From positions 2,294,001-2,358,000 of the forward strand of contig CAKKNE010000003.1 in assembly GCA_918797485.1 (NCBI GenBank): DNA of 64,000 nt. Direction: 5' to 3'. Below the pieces are notes generated by a model. It did not search any database. It saw only the letters and a list, made by a program, of their open reading frames with translations, and was not told the DNA's origin. The stretch comes from Pelagomonas calceolata (Eukaryota > Sar > Pelagophyceae > Pelagomonadales > Pelagomonadaceae). Within the stretch, counting starts at the first letter, position 1, and each line of letters begins with the position of its first letter. The translations under genes and the position numbers were made by a program. Below are positions 30,748-40,424 of this stretch, piece by piece.

Positions 30748-32109
30748 CTAGTACTCCTCGCCGAAGTCCTCCTCCTCGCCCTCGCCCTCGGCGGTCTCGG
30801 CGCCGACCTCCTCGAAGTCCTTCTCGAGGGCCGCGAGGTCCTCGCGGGCCTCGGAGAACTCGCCCTCCTCCATGCCCTCACCGACGTACCAGTGGACGAA
30901 GGCGCGCTTGGCGTACATGAGGTCGAACTTGTGGTCGATGCGCGAGAGCGCCTCGCCGACGGCCGTCGTGTTGGCGACCATGCAGACCGCGCGCATGACG
31001 CGGGCGAGGTCGCCGCCGGGGACGACGGTGGGCGGCTGGTAGTTGATGCCGCACTTGAAGCCCGTCGGGCACCAGTCGACGAACTGGATCGTGCGCTTGG
31101 TCTTGATCGTGGCGACCGAGGCGTTGACGTCCTTGGGGACGACGTCGCCGCGGTACATGAGGCAGCAGGCCATGTACTTGCCGTGGCGCGGGTCGCACTT
31201 GGTCATCATGCCGGCCGGCTCGAAGACCGAGTTCGTGATCTCGGCGACGGAGAGCTGCTCGTGGTACGCCTTCTCGGCCGAGATGACCGGCGCGTACGAC
31301 GTGAGCATGAAGTGGATGCGCGGGTACGGCACGAGGTTCGTCTGGAACTCCGTGATGTCGACGTTGAGGGCGCCGTCGAAGCGGAGCGACGCCGTGAGCG
31401 ACGAGGCCACCTGGGCGAAGAGGCGGTTGAGGTTCGTGTACGTCGGGCGCTCGATGTCGAGGTTGCGGCGGCAGACGTCGTAGAGGGCCTCGTTGTCGAG
31501 GGCGAACGTCACGTCCGTGTGCTCGAGGAGCGCGTGCGTCGAGAGCACCGAGTTGTAGGGCTCGACGACGGCGTTGGAGATCTGCGGCGCCGGCGAGATG
31601 CAGAACGAGAGCTTGGACTTGCGGCCGTAGTCGACCGAGAGGCGCTCGAGGACGAGCGAGCCGAGGCCGGAGCCCGTGCCGCCGCCCGTGGCGTGGAAGC
31701 AGAGGAAGCCCTGGAGGCCCGTGCAGTTGTCCGCGAGCTTGCGGATGCGGTCGAGCACGAGGTCGACGATCTCCTTGCCGATCGTGTAGTGGCCGCGGGC
31801 GTAGTTGTTGGCCGCGTCCTCCTTGCCCGAGATGATCTGCTCGGGGTGGAAGAGCTGGCGGTACGTGCCCGTGCGGATCTCGTCGCAGACCGACGGCTCG
31901 AGGTCGACGTAGACCGCGCGCGGGACGTGCTTGCCGGCACCCGTCTCCGAGAAGAAGGTGTTGAAGGCGTCGTCGCCGCCGCCGATGGTCTTGTCCGAGG
32001 GCATCTGGCCGTCGGGCTGGATGCCGTGCTCGAGGCAGAAGAGCTCCCAGCAAGCGTTACCGCCCTGGAGACCGGCCTGGCCAATGTGAAGGCAGACGCA
32101 CTCACGCAT
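30748..32109 (-). CDS. TUBA: alpha-tubulin
   Basis: 453 residues, single exon, ATG at 32109. It begins MREC, the tetrapeptide for tubulin mRNA autoregulation, and has the GTP-binding loop GGGTGSG and the alpha-specific catalytic context for beta-tubulin GTP ([14 protein letters not shown]). Lys40, the acetylation site, lies in [12 protein letters not shown]. The tail is acidic ([13 protein letters not shown]) and ends in Tyr, so it can be detyrosinated and polyglutamylated; the polyglutamylase subunit nicolin-1 is encoded in the same window. Third codon positions are almost all G or C, a sign of very high expression. That bias also leaves a long meaningless open frame on the other strand. Confidence 0.97.
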   Translation of the reverse strand: MRECVCLHIGQAGLQGGNACWELFCLEHGIQPDGQMPSDKTIGGGDDAFNTFFSETGAGKHVPRAVYVDLEPSVCDEIRTGTYRQLFHPEQIISGKEDAANNYARGHYTIGKEIVDLVLDRIRKLADNCTGLQGFLCFHATGGGTGSGLGSLVLERLSVDYGRKSKLSFCISPAPQISNAVVEPYNSVLSTHALLEHTDVTFALDNEALYDVCRRNLDIERPTYTNLNRLFAQVASSLTASLRFDGALNVDITEFQTNLVPYPRIHFMLTSYAPVISAEKAYHEQLSVAEITNSVFEPAGMMTKCDPRHGKYMACCLMYRGDVVPKDVNASVATIKTKRTIQFVDWCPTGFKCGINYQPPTVVPGGDLARVMRAVCMVANTTAVGEALSRIDHKFDLMYAKRAFVHWYVGEGMEEGEFSEAREDLAALEKDFEEVGAETAEGEGEEEDFGEEY

Positions 32110-32760
32110 GGTTGTTGAAGGTGGTTGTAGGTGGTGAAAGAGGTTGAAAGTGGAGGGACCGAGGGTGAGTCGGACCTGCGATGGCGGCGGTTAATTCGGA
32201 AGTCCTTTCAGGCGCGCGGCGGGGGCTCTCCTTGCGCGGGGCGCGGGGCGGGGGCTGCCCCGGGCCCCGCCGGGCGGTCGGGGCGCCGTTTGGGCGGGTC
32301 TTTTTTTCGACCGGCAGGCGGTTTTTTCCCTTGGCGCCCAGGGCCCATTGCGCCGCCGCGCGCAATCGGATTGCCGCGGGGCTGCGCCGCGCGGGCTCCC
32401 AGGGGGGCAAGGGGTGTGTGTGGGCGCGCGCCGCGAAAACGGGGCGAAAATGCAGTGCTGGGCGCCGTGGTTTTGCCGATATTGTTTTGGCTTTCGAGAT
32501 GGCGCTGCATTGGTAGAAATCCCACTAGGGTTTTCCACGTGCGGTAAAATTTGGCTCTGTTTGGAGTGTATGAGCCCTCCGCGGCCGGCCTGATCTGTAG
32601 ATTTGTCGATCGGCGGGGCTCGAGGCTGCCCCATTTCTCGCACCAAGTCTCTCGCGGCGGCGGAAGTTCCTCTACGACCGCAAAGGCTGCCTCACGCTTT
32701 GATTCACGCCACCGTGCGTGTGCTGCACGCGCCGCGGCATTGCGACGCTATCTATCGACC
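32110..32760. other. divergent region, alpha-tubulin / amidohydrolase
   Basis: 651 bp, the longest gene-free stretch. It is very GC-rich at 32200-32420 with homopolymer C/G runs and two GGGCTGCC motifs (about 32255 and 32626), plus GGCTGCCTC near 32685. No palindromic element was found. The frame to the right is open from about 32551 but has no ATG before 32761. Confidence 0.4.
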
Positions 32761-34413
32761 ATGTTCCAAGGTAGCAGCAAAGCCACAGCCACGGCCGCCG
32801 CCGCCGCCGCGGCCGTCGCCGCCGGCGTCGTCGTCGGCAAGGCCCTGTCTCAAGAGGATGCGCTGCTCCGCCTGCGGCTGCGCCTCGCCCAGTTCTTCAG
32901 AGGCAAGTACACGCTCCGCGACGTTAGAATCCCCGAGAGCCTCCTGCCGCGGGAGCTACGAGGCGCCGCCGACGCCGAGGGCCTCGTGGCCTGCGACGTC
33001 GCCGTCGGAAATGGTGTTATTGATGAGGTCGCGCCGCCGAAGAGTCTGGGGGGCATCGACTGCAACGGTTGTCTGGTCGTCGCGTGCTTCGCCGATTCTC
33101 ACACCCACTTGGTAAAGACGCACGCGCATCCGCGCGCGCGCAACGCGACGGGCTCGATCAACGGTGCTTTAGCGCAGGAGGTCGAGGACCAGCCGCGCTG
33201 GGCGGCCTGTGCGTGTTGCCGGCCCAACGCCTTAACGGGCGGTTCAGATAATGCGGGCGGTCCCCAAGACCAAGTAGTGTGTCCGAAGGCCGACGACGTG
33301 AAGCGGCGCATGGAATTTGCGTTAAAGACGGCCTACGTCCACGGGTCGAAGGCCATCCGGACGCATCTCGACGGCACGGCCGCGGACGATCAAAAACTGG
33401 TGGATACGGTGTATGCGGCGTTCCGGGAACTGAGAGACGAGTACGCGACGAAGGGACTCGTTGTCCAAGGCGTCGCGAACCTCTACTTACCTCTGTGGTC
33501 CGATGAAAATATCGCAAAGCCGTTCGCGGACCGAGCCTTCAAGGAGGGCGCGATATTAGGCGCCTACTGCGGCAACGTCGCCGAGACGACACCGGAGGAG
33601 ACGCTGAAGCACTGCGCGGCGTTATTTACCCACGCCATAAGACTAAAACTGCCGGTCGACTGCCACGTCGATGAGACCAATGATGCGCGGTGCCGCGGTT
33701 TATCGGCGTTAGCTCATGCTTTGCTCGATGCGCGGGCCGTGGGCTACGACCAGCCGGTGGTCTTCGGGCACTGCACGGCGCTCGCGTTGCAGCCGCCTCA
33801 CATACTAAACGCGATCTGCCAAGCTTTAGAACAGTGCAAGCCCGTTTGTATTGTAGTGAACCCCTCCACCAATTTAGGATTGCAAGATAGAAGAGGCTCG
33901 GCGCCGCCGCACTGCGCGTTTATCGATCCGAATGAACCGCGGACGCCGAAGTGGCGCGGCCTCGCCCCGGTCCAAGAGCTTGCTTCGCAGAACATTGATG
34001 TGGCTGCCGCCTCGGACAATGTCAGGGATTGGTGGCACCCCTACGGCGACTACGACCAATTGGAGACCTGGAAGAACGCTGTTACTTTAGGTCATTTGGA
34101 CACGGCGCCGCACGAAGGTCGGTGGGCCGCACTCGTCTCTTCAGCTCCTGCGCGGGCGATGGGCCTCGCCTCGGAGCCCTTCGCCGAAGGCGCGCCCGCG
34201 GACCTCGTGATGTTTCCGAGGGCGCGGCGCGTCTCGGAGCTTTTTGCGCGGCCCCACGGCCTCGGCCGCGTCGTGCTGAGGAAGGGGCGCGTCCAGAGTG
34301 GTACCGTGCCGTCCTACCGCGTTTTGGACGACGTCGTCGCCGAAACGACGCCCCAGCCTCCACCTGATGTCGCGTACGCGCGGGGCGCGGCCAAGAGCGG
34401 GCTGCAGACCTGA
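32761..34413 (+). CDS. cytosine-deaminase-like amidohydrolase
   Basis: 550 residues, one exon, ATG at 32761. An Ala-rich hydrophobic stretch ([15 protein letters not shown]) near the N-terminus could be a membrane anchor or part of a targeting sequence. The amidohydrolase metal centre is visible: HTH in FADSHTHLVKT, His in DCHVDETND, His in VFGHCTA and Asp in AASDNVRDWWHPYGDYDQL. The last motif matches bacterial cytosine deaminase (a D-x-V-x-D-x-W-x-P-x-G pattern), not the fungal type. Expected chemistry is hydrolytic deamination of cytosine or a related ring, which would place it in pyrimidine salvage. Possibly of bacterial origin; a tree would be needed to say so. Confidence 0.7.
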   Translation: MFQGSSKATATAAAAAAAVAAGVVVGKALSQEDALLRLRLRLAQFFRGKYTLRDVRIPESLLPRELRGAADAEGLVACDVAVGNGVIDEVAPPKSLGGIDCNGCLVVACFADSHTHLVKTHAHPRARNATGSINGALAQEVEDQPRWAACACCRPNALTGGSDNAGGPQDQVVCPKADDVKRRMEFALKTAYVHGSKAIRTHLDGTAADDQKLVDTVYAAFRELRDEYATKGLVVQGVANLYLPLWSDENIAKPFADRAFKEGAILGAYCGNVAETTPEETLKHCAALFTHAIRLKLPVDCHVDETNDARCRGLSALAHALLDARAVGYDQPVVFGHCTALALQPPHILNAICQALEQCKPVCIVVNPSTNLGLQDRRGSAPPHCAFIDPNEPRTPKWRGLAPVQELASQNIDVAAASDNVRDWWHPYGDYDQLETWKNAVTLGHLDTAPHEGRWAALVSSAPARAMGLASEPFAEGAPADLVMFPRARRVSELFARPHGLGRVVLRKGRVQSGTVPSYRVLDDVVAETTPQPPPDVAYARGAAKSGLQT

Positions 34414-34506
34414 GTTCAGTTCCTCCTTTTGTTTTGTACATATAAGACTGGTTCCCTGGGTTTTTGACGTCGCGTCGCGTGTTCTACACATCAACTTAAC
34501 AGGGGC

Positions 34507-36339
34507 TCACGACGCCTGACCGAGCGCCTCCAGCACGTAGTCCAGGTTCTCGGCCAGGAGGTGCAGCATGAACCGCTGCGCCGCGGGCTCTCCCCCGGGC
34601 TTCGACGGCTCGTCGGCGCTCCCGGTCGTCGCGGGCACGGTCTCCCGCCCGATGTTCGGCGCCGCGATCGCGCGCCGCAGCCGCGACCGCAGCAGCTCCG
34701 CGACGCGCCGCGGCGCCGCGTCGTCGCGCAACGCCGCGACGCTCGCCGGCAATTTGAGAGACCCGGCGAGGGCCACGCGCCGCGCCAGCGCCGCCACGGC
34801 GACGTGCGCGTCCAAATTCAACACGAGCGCGTCGTAGCCGGCGTCTGCGTCCTTGTCCATGCTCGCGAAGCGGTCCCGCAGCGCCGTCGCGACCAAGTCG
34901 TCGATCCCAGCAGGATTCGCCACTAGTTCCCGGCCGAGGCAGTCGAGGACGGCGCCGCAGGCGTCGCCCTTCTTGAAGCACGCTGATAGTAGAGACGTTC
35001 TGCGTCCGTCGTCGGACACCGTCGCGAGCAAGCCGGCGAGGGCCGGCCGCGCGGCCCGCCGGGCCCGCGGGTCCGCCGCGCGCGCCGCGACCCGCGCCAG
35101 CCGCCGCGCGCAGCGCCGCTCCAGAATCTCGTCCCGATTCATTTTAAGAGGGTTCGCCTCGACGAGCGCCCGCAGGAGTTGGGCGCCGGCGGCCGCGGCG
35201 CCGGCCTCGGACTGCGCATGTCTAGACAATAAACGAGCCGCCAGCGGCGCGACGAGGCGCCACTCGTGCGCGCGCGCCAGGGGCCCCGCGAACCCGTTCT
35301 CGCGAGCCACCAGCCGCGCAATTCCGGTGAGCGACCACCGCAGGTCCGGATCCGGCTTTGCGCCGAGAGCGGAGGCATGCCGGTCGCGTCTCACTAACCG
35401 TCGCCCGTCGCACTCCGAGTCCTGTGACGATGAGTCCCACCGGCCCGAGTCTGAGGACGCGGAGTCGCCGCTCGACGAGGACGACGCGTGCCCCGTCGAC
35501 TCTTTGGTAGGCAGCTCCTCGGGCCGCGCGCCCAGCCCGAGGCAGCGCTCCTTGTGGGCGGCTTTTTCCTCTTCGAAGCGCTTCCGTCGCCGTCGTGCTC
35601 TCGCTAATCTCCGCGGCCGGTGCTGCGACGCGACACTTAGCAGTCGGTGCGGTTCTACATCACAAGCCCTTATTATGGACCACAATCGGGGCGCGTAGTC
35701 GTCCGGCAGGGCGTCCCACGCCGCGAGTTTGAGCGCGAGCCGCACCGCGACGCATCGACACGTCTCGCACTTTTGTGATAGTAATGAAGCGACTCCGAAC
35801 ACCTTGGCCGCGGCGACATCCGCATCGACCTCCAGCCCACCTACATCGTCGTCCTCCTCAACCACCAGATCACTGTCCAGGGCCTTCCGCGCGGCCTTCT
35901 GCCGCGCCGACACGGCCAAACAAGCCGTGCGCCACACCGCGCTGCCGGCGCGCGGCGCGACAGACGCCGCGCGCTCCATCGTCACGCGCTCGAGGCATGC
36001 GTGTAATTCATCAACAAGCCAGCACCACGTCGCCTGATGGCCGCAGCGGGTCAGTTCCGGCTGCAGCGCCATGGCGTACTCGCGCGGCGTCAGCGCGTCT
36101 CTAGCTCTTGCCGCGACGGACCGCGCCGTTTCGTCATTGTTCGCGCAGTTGACGGCAAGCCCGCCGAGCACGTCCCAGAGCTGGCCCGCGAGCGTCTCGC
36201 CGTCCAAAGAGTTCAGAGCTGCGAGCGTCTCGGCGTCGAGGGCCTCCGGTGCTGCCGGGCGCGCTGGTGCTTGCTGGTGCTGCTCGTCGTCGTCGTCGCT
36301 CCACGGCTCGTAATCTTCCTGTTCGCTGTCGCTGCTCAT
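34507..36339 (-). CDS. unknown alpha-helical protein with acidic N-terminus
   Basis: 610 residues, one exon, ATG at 36339. I do not recognise the family. It starts with an acidic, Ser/Asp-rich stretch (MSSDSEQEDYEPWSDDDDE). Amphipathic Ala/Leu/Arg-rich helices follow throughout, as in HEAT/ARM-like solenoids, interrupted by a low-complexity loop (ASSSSSGDSASSDSGRW) at about residues 290-310 and by a basic run (RRLARARRRRKRFEEEK). A nuclear or scaffold role is possible but unsupported. The stop lies 93 bp from the convergent amidohydrolase gene. Confidence 0.6.
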   Translation of the reverse strand: MSSDSEQEDYEPWSDDDDEQHQQAPARPAAPEALDAETLAALNSLDGETLAGQLWDVLGGLAVNCANNDETARSVAARARDALTPREYAMALQPELTRCGHQATWCWLVDELHACLERVTMERAASVAPRAGSAVWRTACLAVSARQKAARKALDSDLVVEEDDDVGGLEVDADVAAAKVFGVASLLSQKCETCRCVAVRLALKLAAWDALPDDYAPRLWSIIRACDVEPHRLLSVASQHRPRRLARARRRRKRFEEEKAAHKERCLGLGARPEELPTKESTGHASSSSSGDSASSDSGRWDSSSQDSECDGRRLVRRDRHASALGAKPDPDLRWSLTGIARLVARENGFAGPLARAHEWRLVAPLAARLLSRHAQSEAGAAAAGAQLLRALVEANPLKMNRDEILERRCARRLARVAARAADPRARRAARPALAGLLATVSDDGRRTSLLSACFKKGDACGAVLDCLGRELVANPAGIDDLVATALRDRFASMDKDADAGYDALVLNLDAHVAVAALARRVALAGSLKLPASVAALRDDAAPRRVAELLRSRLRRAIAAPNIGRETVPATTGSADEPSKPGGEPAAQRFMLHLLAENLDYVLEALGQAS

Positions 36340-36694
36340 TTTGGTGATTTTGGTGAGGCTGTGTTTGTGAGGCTGTATTGGCCGCGCGAGCGCACAGCTG
36401 TCGAAATCGCTCCTAATTCCGATCGATGCGAGTCGTGCGCTTGCGTATGCGCGCGTATTAGCCTTTTTGGCCGCTTTTCAAGCCGGAGCGCGTCCAGCCT
36501 CGCTAGCGTGCAGTAAGACACTAGCAAACAAGCAAGCTCGACTTTGGCGGCCCGTCGCGCGCTCCTACGGACGTGCTGAGCCTGCTGTGTTTGTGCACGC
36601 AGGTCTACGTCCCTCAAGTTTACGAATCTGCATCGGTGCCGCCTGCGCATCGCGCCGAAGCGACAAATCGCCAGCAGTCCTCAAATCAGCAGCC
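36340..36694. other. divergent promoter region
   Basis: 355 bp between starts at 36339 and 36695, with palindromic element copy 5 at 36502-36525. No coding signal was seen. Confidence 0.4.
36502..36525. promoter_or_regulatory. palindromic element copy 5 (candidate promoter motif)
   Basis: GCTAGCGTGCAGTAAG then ACACTAGC. It carries the common 12-mer GTAAGACACTAG and complete GCTAG/CTAGC arms, between divergent genes starting at 36339 and 36695. Confidence 0.5.
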
Positions 36695-37711
36695 ATGGCC
36701 GCGATCGACGCCGCCCTCGCGTCGGGCAAAGACGTCGTCGACGCTTCAATAGCATCAAGAGAAGCCGAGCTCGCGGAACGAGGCGAGTTCACGTACGTCC
36801 TCATCCCGCACGAGGCGCACAGGCCGATGGTCGAGTACAAGCACCCGAAGAACACGACGCTGGAAGATGACGATTTACGAGAAGCGCTGAAGCTCCACTT
36901 CTCTAACAGTGGCACGCTGACGGAAGAGCAATTAGCCGCGTACTGCCTAAGCCTCAAGCAGCAGATCCACGCCAAGGACCCGGAGTGCGAGGTGCGGGAC
37001 CGGGATTTGTTAGCTGTCGCTCACGGTGTCTCCGTGGACACCTTCGCACTAACCGTACCGGACAAGGAGCACCAGCGCGCTGTCAGTTTGTATTGCGACG
37101 ACAAGGGCCACGCGAAGAACGCGCCGGTCAATGCGCGAGCCTGCGGCCTCGCGCGGGCCTGCGGCCACGCGGACCAGCAGTTCCGGGGGGATTGTTTCGT
37201 TTCCAGGTATTTTGACGACGAGGACGCGTGGCTTCGGGAAGACTTCACGATTGAAGATATGAAGAGTGACGCTCCGTGGGTTAAGGATCAAAAGAGCATC
37301 TCCAAGAAGTCGCCGGGCGGCATGGCGTCGCTGTCCGACATGTACGCGAAGTTGGGTCAGGCGAACAGTGGTCAAGCACCGGTCAAGTTCGACCAGAGCG
37401 AGGAGGAGAAGCGCATCCTAGCGCTGGAACGGGGCGGCGACGGCTACACCTGGACGCAGACGCAGACGGAGGTCGAGGTTAGGGTTTATGTACCTTCTGG
37501 TACTCGAGGCAAGGACGTGACCGTGTCCATCAAACGGAACGCGTTGATCGTGAAGCACGGGGCTTCATCTCTATTGCATGTTGATAGATTGACAGCCCCG
37601 ATCGACGTCGACGAGTCGACGTGGTACATGGGCGACGACTGCGTGATCTGCGCGCTCGAGAAAGCCCGATCGGGGGCCTGGGACGAGATCGGGGACCGGG
37701 CGTTGAAGTAA
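36695..37711 (+). CDS. CS (p23/NudC-like) domain protein
   Basis: 338 residues, ATG at 36695, single exon. Residues 240-330 form a CS domain: YTWTQTQTEVEVRVYVPSGT, then VTVSIKRNALIVKHG, LTAPIDVDESTWYMGDD and a closing Trp (WDEI). CS domains are Hsp90 co-chaperone or NudC-type modules that help dynein/dynactin and other clients. The N-terminal half is helical with a Cys/His-rich section (SLYCDDKGHAKNAPVN, ARACGLARACGHADQ) that may bind a metal and that I cannot name. NudC-like proteins support dynein function, so a link with the dynein gene is possible but only inferred. Confidence 0.75.
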   Translation: MAAIDAALASGKDVVDASIASREAELAERGEFTYVLIPHEAHRPMVEYKHPKNTTLEDDDLREALKLHFSNSGTLTEEQLAAYCLSLKQQIHAKDPECEVRDRDLLAVAHGVSVDTFALTVPDKEHQRAVSLYCDDKGHAKNAPVNARACGLARACGHADQQFRGDCFVSRYFDDEDAWLREDFTIEDMKSDAPWVKDQKSISKKSPGGMASLSDMYAKLGQANSGQAPVKFDQSEEEKRILALERGGDGYTWTQTQTEVEVRVYVPSGTRGKDVTVSIKRNALIVKHGASSLLHVDRLTAPIDVDESTWYMGDDCVICALEKARSGAWDEIGDRALK

Positions 37712-38024
37712 GTAACTTGTGGTATCGGATTTGCTGTGCTCGTAGGCTCGCGCGGTGGCGCCGGAAGTGTGAGACGTTGGCACGACGGCGTGAGGCTCGA
37801 CCGCACGCCTCGTGAGACCTCGAGCAGGCCCCCGACGGCGCCACGGCGTCGCGGCGCGCGTGCGGGTCCGGCGCTGCAAACCACAAACCGCTGGCGCTGC
37901 AAAGCTGCCCGGCGGCCCTCCACGCCACCGCCGGCGCGCCGCACGGCAGCCCGCGCGCCGCCAACGTCTCCAAGCGCGCGCATCGGTGCCGCGCCTGAAG
38001 AAAGGGCAGCGTTCATCACACACC
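37712..38024. other. intergenic region between two same-strand genes
   Basis: 313 bp. The frame of the following gene is open upstream from about 37812 without an ATG; I treat it as 5' UTR. No repeats or promoter-type palindromes were found. Confidence 0.4.
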
Positions 38025-39560
38025 ATGAGGCTCAAAGGGCTGGCCTTCAGCGCCGCGGCGGCGGCGACGAGCAGCGCCCACTCCGACGGGAGGGAGCTGG
38101 CCGCCGCCGCCCACACCGACGACCACGCTTCAGCCGAATGCCACGACAGCCACTACCCCTGCGCGGCGCTATCGCATAGCTGCGAGGAGTCGTGCGCGCA
38201 CCACACGTACACGTTCCACTACTGCGAGGAGGCGTGCCACGTTTGTGAAGATCACGGTTGTGTGGACCGGTGGCTCGACGAGGACGACGCGGGCGCGCAC
38301 GGCGATCGGGAGTACTACTACGTCGATAGCATTTGCGCTTTATTCCTGATGGCCGCGACGTTCTTATTTGAACACATCATGCACGCCCTTCATAAGAAAG
38401 CCCACCACCTCCCGCCCCTACAAACGGAGAAGTCGACGCAGATCCACGACAAGATCGCTGGTTTACTCCACAAGCGCGCTTTGGCGAACAACTACGAGGC
38501 CCTCTTCCCGAAGCGCGAGACGCGGGCGCAACGACAAAAGCGGAGACACGAGGCCGAGTTGAAGCACATCGAGCACGGCATCGGGAAGCGGCGGAACTAC
38601 GTCATGGACCTGTTTCAGAGGATGGAGTCGGAACTCGCGGTCTTAGGTTTTATTTCGTTTGCCTTATTCGTGGCGCATAAGTTCGAGGCGAGCCACGCCG
38701 TCGCGAAACGGACCAAGGACTCGAAGTGGTTCCCCCAGACGCACCACCAATTAGATCATGTGGTGCACGTCGCGCACGTCGCGCTGTTTCTGGGCATGGT
38801 GCTCTATTTTAGTATACAGTACCTCGCGGCTCGATTAGCTGTGTATGCGAACCAGCGGTTCTTGTTGCATGCGTCGGCTTTAGCTACCCAAAGAGCAGGT
38901 GGGAGTGTGGAAGAAACGCGGGAACTACGGTGGTACGCGACGTTACGAGACAGGTTCATCACGGTGGCCAAGACAGAAGATGACTTTCCGTTTCAATTGT
39001 ACTTGAGATTGTATCAAGATGATGTGATGTACGAGATGGTCAATCCTAAAGATTCTACTTGGTTGTGTGCCATGGTCTTGCATGCGGCCGAGGCTCTAGT
39101 TTGTAGGTTCGTGGCCGAACATCACATTGTCGGTTATGTCGAGGCTGCGTTATCTACATTGATCATTGCCGTAGCAGTATTCACCCTGTACACGTTAACC
39201 ACACCAACAACGAAGAACTGGAAAGTAAGCGTCAACGGCGAATATTTTATAGTGAACGCGCTGCAGTCTCTGGTCTTGTGCAACTCCTACCGCTTCGCTA
39301 GGGCCGTGCTCCACTCGTCAATAGCGTGGTACAACGTCTACGTCGTCTTCACGATCATATGCGTCTGTCCCCTGCTCGTCGTCTTCGGCAACGTGTTGCT
39401 GCGCGTGCCGCCCTTCCTCGACGCTTCTGATTTTGAGGTCATCGAGGCCGTGGCCGCCTTCAAGGCTCGGGTCGCCGGCGACGCGCCGCCCAGCGAAATC
39501 AACTTCATGAAGGCCGAGTCGAGGGCGTCGATGACCAAGGTCGCCCCGACCGACGAGTAA
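38025..39560 (+). CDS. Mlo-like seven-pass membrane protein with ShK-type cysteine motif
   Basis: 511 residues from ATG at 38025. A signal-like start is followed by a Cys-rich segment of about 35 residues (CHDSHYPCAALSHSCEESC, then FHYCEEACHVC) whose spacing resembles a ShK fold. About seven membrane spans follow (SICALFLMAATFLFEHIM; LAVLGFISFALFVA; AHVALFLGMVLYFSIQYLA; and four more). The ELAVLGFISF segment after the first loop and DFPFQLYLRLYQDDV before span 4 correspond to conserved Mlo positions (ELMLLGFISLLL and FDFHKYIKRSLEDDF). Plant Mlo proteins are calmodulin-binding calcium-permeable channels. The C-terminal tail is short. Confidence 0.6.
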   Translation: MRLKGLAFSAAAAATSSAHSDGRELAAAAHTDDHASAECHDSHYPCAALSHSCEESCAHHTYTFHYCEEACHVCEDHGCVDRWLDEDDAGAHGDREYYYVDSICALFLMAATFLFEHIMHALHKKAHHLPPLQTEKSTQIHDKIAGLLHKRALANNYEALFPKRETRAQRQKRRHEAELKHIEHGIGKRRNYVMDLFQRMESELAVLGFISFALFVAHKFEASHAVAKRTKDSKWFPQTHHQLDHVVHVAHVALFLGMVLYFSIQYLAARLAVYANQRFLLHASALATQRAGGSVEETRELRWYATLRDRFITVAKTEDDFPFQLYLRLYQDDVMYEMVNPKDSTWLCAMVLHAAEALVCRFVAEHHIVGYVEAALSTLIIAVAVFTLYTLTTPTTKNWKVSVNGEYFIVNALQSLVLCNSYRFARAVLHSSIAWYNVYVVFTIICVCPLLVVFGNVLLRVPPFLDASDFEVIEAVAAFKARVAGDAPPSEINFMKAESRASMTKVAPTDE

Positions 39561-39573
39561 ATCGCATCGAATG

Positions 39574-40074
39574 TTATTTACGCATGATACATTTCACATG
39601 TTTGAGTTCGTAGGACCTCCAAGTTGGACTTGGCTGCCTCAGGCGGAAACGTAACGAGCCGACCGGCAGGCCTTCGTCGTCGCCCGCGGCCACGCCGCAG
39701 AGGCCCGAATCGAAATTCGTGAAGTCGCTCGTCGCGAGCGTCGTCGTGGCCTGCGCGTCGTCCTCGCAGTGCGCGTCGCGCATGAGGTGTTTCTCCCGCA
39801 GCACCGGGACCCAGACCAGGCCTTCCGGCCGCGCCTGGCGCTGCATCACACTAATGGAGGCGACGTAGTGGTTTCTAAAACTGATAGCGTCGAGGCGCGG
39901 CGCGGCGCCCGCGGCTTTTATGACTGCCTCGGCGTCGAAAGTTATGTCCTGGTACACGGGGCAGGGCTCGTCGCTCCTTGCTTTCAGCGGCGCGTCGCAG
40001 CGGCAGGGGAGCTGGATGTTTTGCTCATCAGTATCGCTTTTCGGAGAGGTCACGGGGATGACGCGGGCTGCCAT
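39574..40074 (-). CDS. NICN1: nicolin-1 homologue, tubulin polyglutamylase complex subunit
   Basis: 166 residues from the first ATG at 40074; an open frame continues upstream without ATG. The text follows human nicolin-1: ISFRNHYVASISVMQRQ against ITFKNYYTAFLSIRVRQ, LREKHLMRDAHCEDDAQ against LRNYCLMPDPHSEEGAQ, and LRFRLRQPSPTWRSYELK against LRLILRQPSPLWLSF. Nicolin-1 is a non-catalytic subunit of the TTLL1 polyglutamylase complex, which adds glutamates to tubulin tails in flagella. It is shorter than the human protein (213) and lacks its C-terminal part. Converges with the Mlo-like gene, 13 bp apart. Confidence 0.8.
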   Translation of the reverse strand: MAARVIPVTSPKSDTDEQNIQLPCRCDAPLKARSDEPCPVYQDITFDAEAVIKAAGAAPRLDAISFRNHYVASISVMQRQARPEGLVWVPVLREKHLMRDAHCEDDAQATTTLATSDFTNFDSGLCGVAAGDDEGLPVGSLRFRLRQPSPTWRSYELKHVKCIMRK

Positions 40075-40235
40075 TGGAGTGCTGCCCCCCAGGCTTCCTA
40101 CAAGTCTGAAAAGCAGCTCTGCGGGTACCAGCAGTCGCGTGTGGACAGAGTCGCGTCCGCTGGGACCGCTGCTCGTCCGCACCACCGGTCGAGGCGTAGG
40201 AAAGCAGCTCTTCGTCCAACCTGCCGGTTTTACGA

Positions 40236-40256
40236 GCTAGTGTAGACAGACACTAG
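40236..40256. promoter_or_regulatory. palindromic element copy 6 (variant)
   Basis: GCTAGTGTAGACAGACACTAG: perfect CTAGTGT/ACACTAG arms with a different centre from copies 1-5. It lies between the divergent nicolin-1 (40074) and ARM (40425) genes. The whole 350-bp gap otherwise shows only a GGGGCTGCCCC motif at about 40408, just before the ARM gene ATG. Confidence 0.45.
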
Positions 40257-40424
40257 GTTTGCACGCTACTGTCGCTACACGCCACAGCGCTCGTCAAAAA
40301 CGCGCGTCGACACCCTAGCTTTACCCTCCTGGTCGGCCGCGACACGCTGCCGCAGCGCTGATTGGCTAGAAGCGCGTCATCCATGCGCCTTCGAAGCAGG
40401 CCGTAGGGGCTGCCCCGCGACGGA

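Noticed and set aside
30661-32118. Long open frames opposite and out of frame with alpha-tubulin
   Set aside because: They arise from extreme G/C at third codon positions; the encoded text is low-complexity Arg/Ala/Asp and the minus-strand tubulin is beyond doubt.
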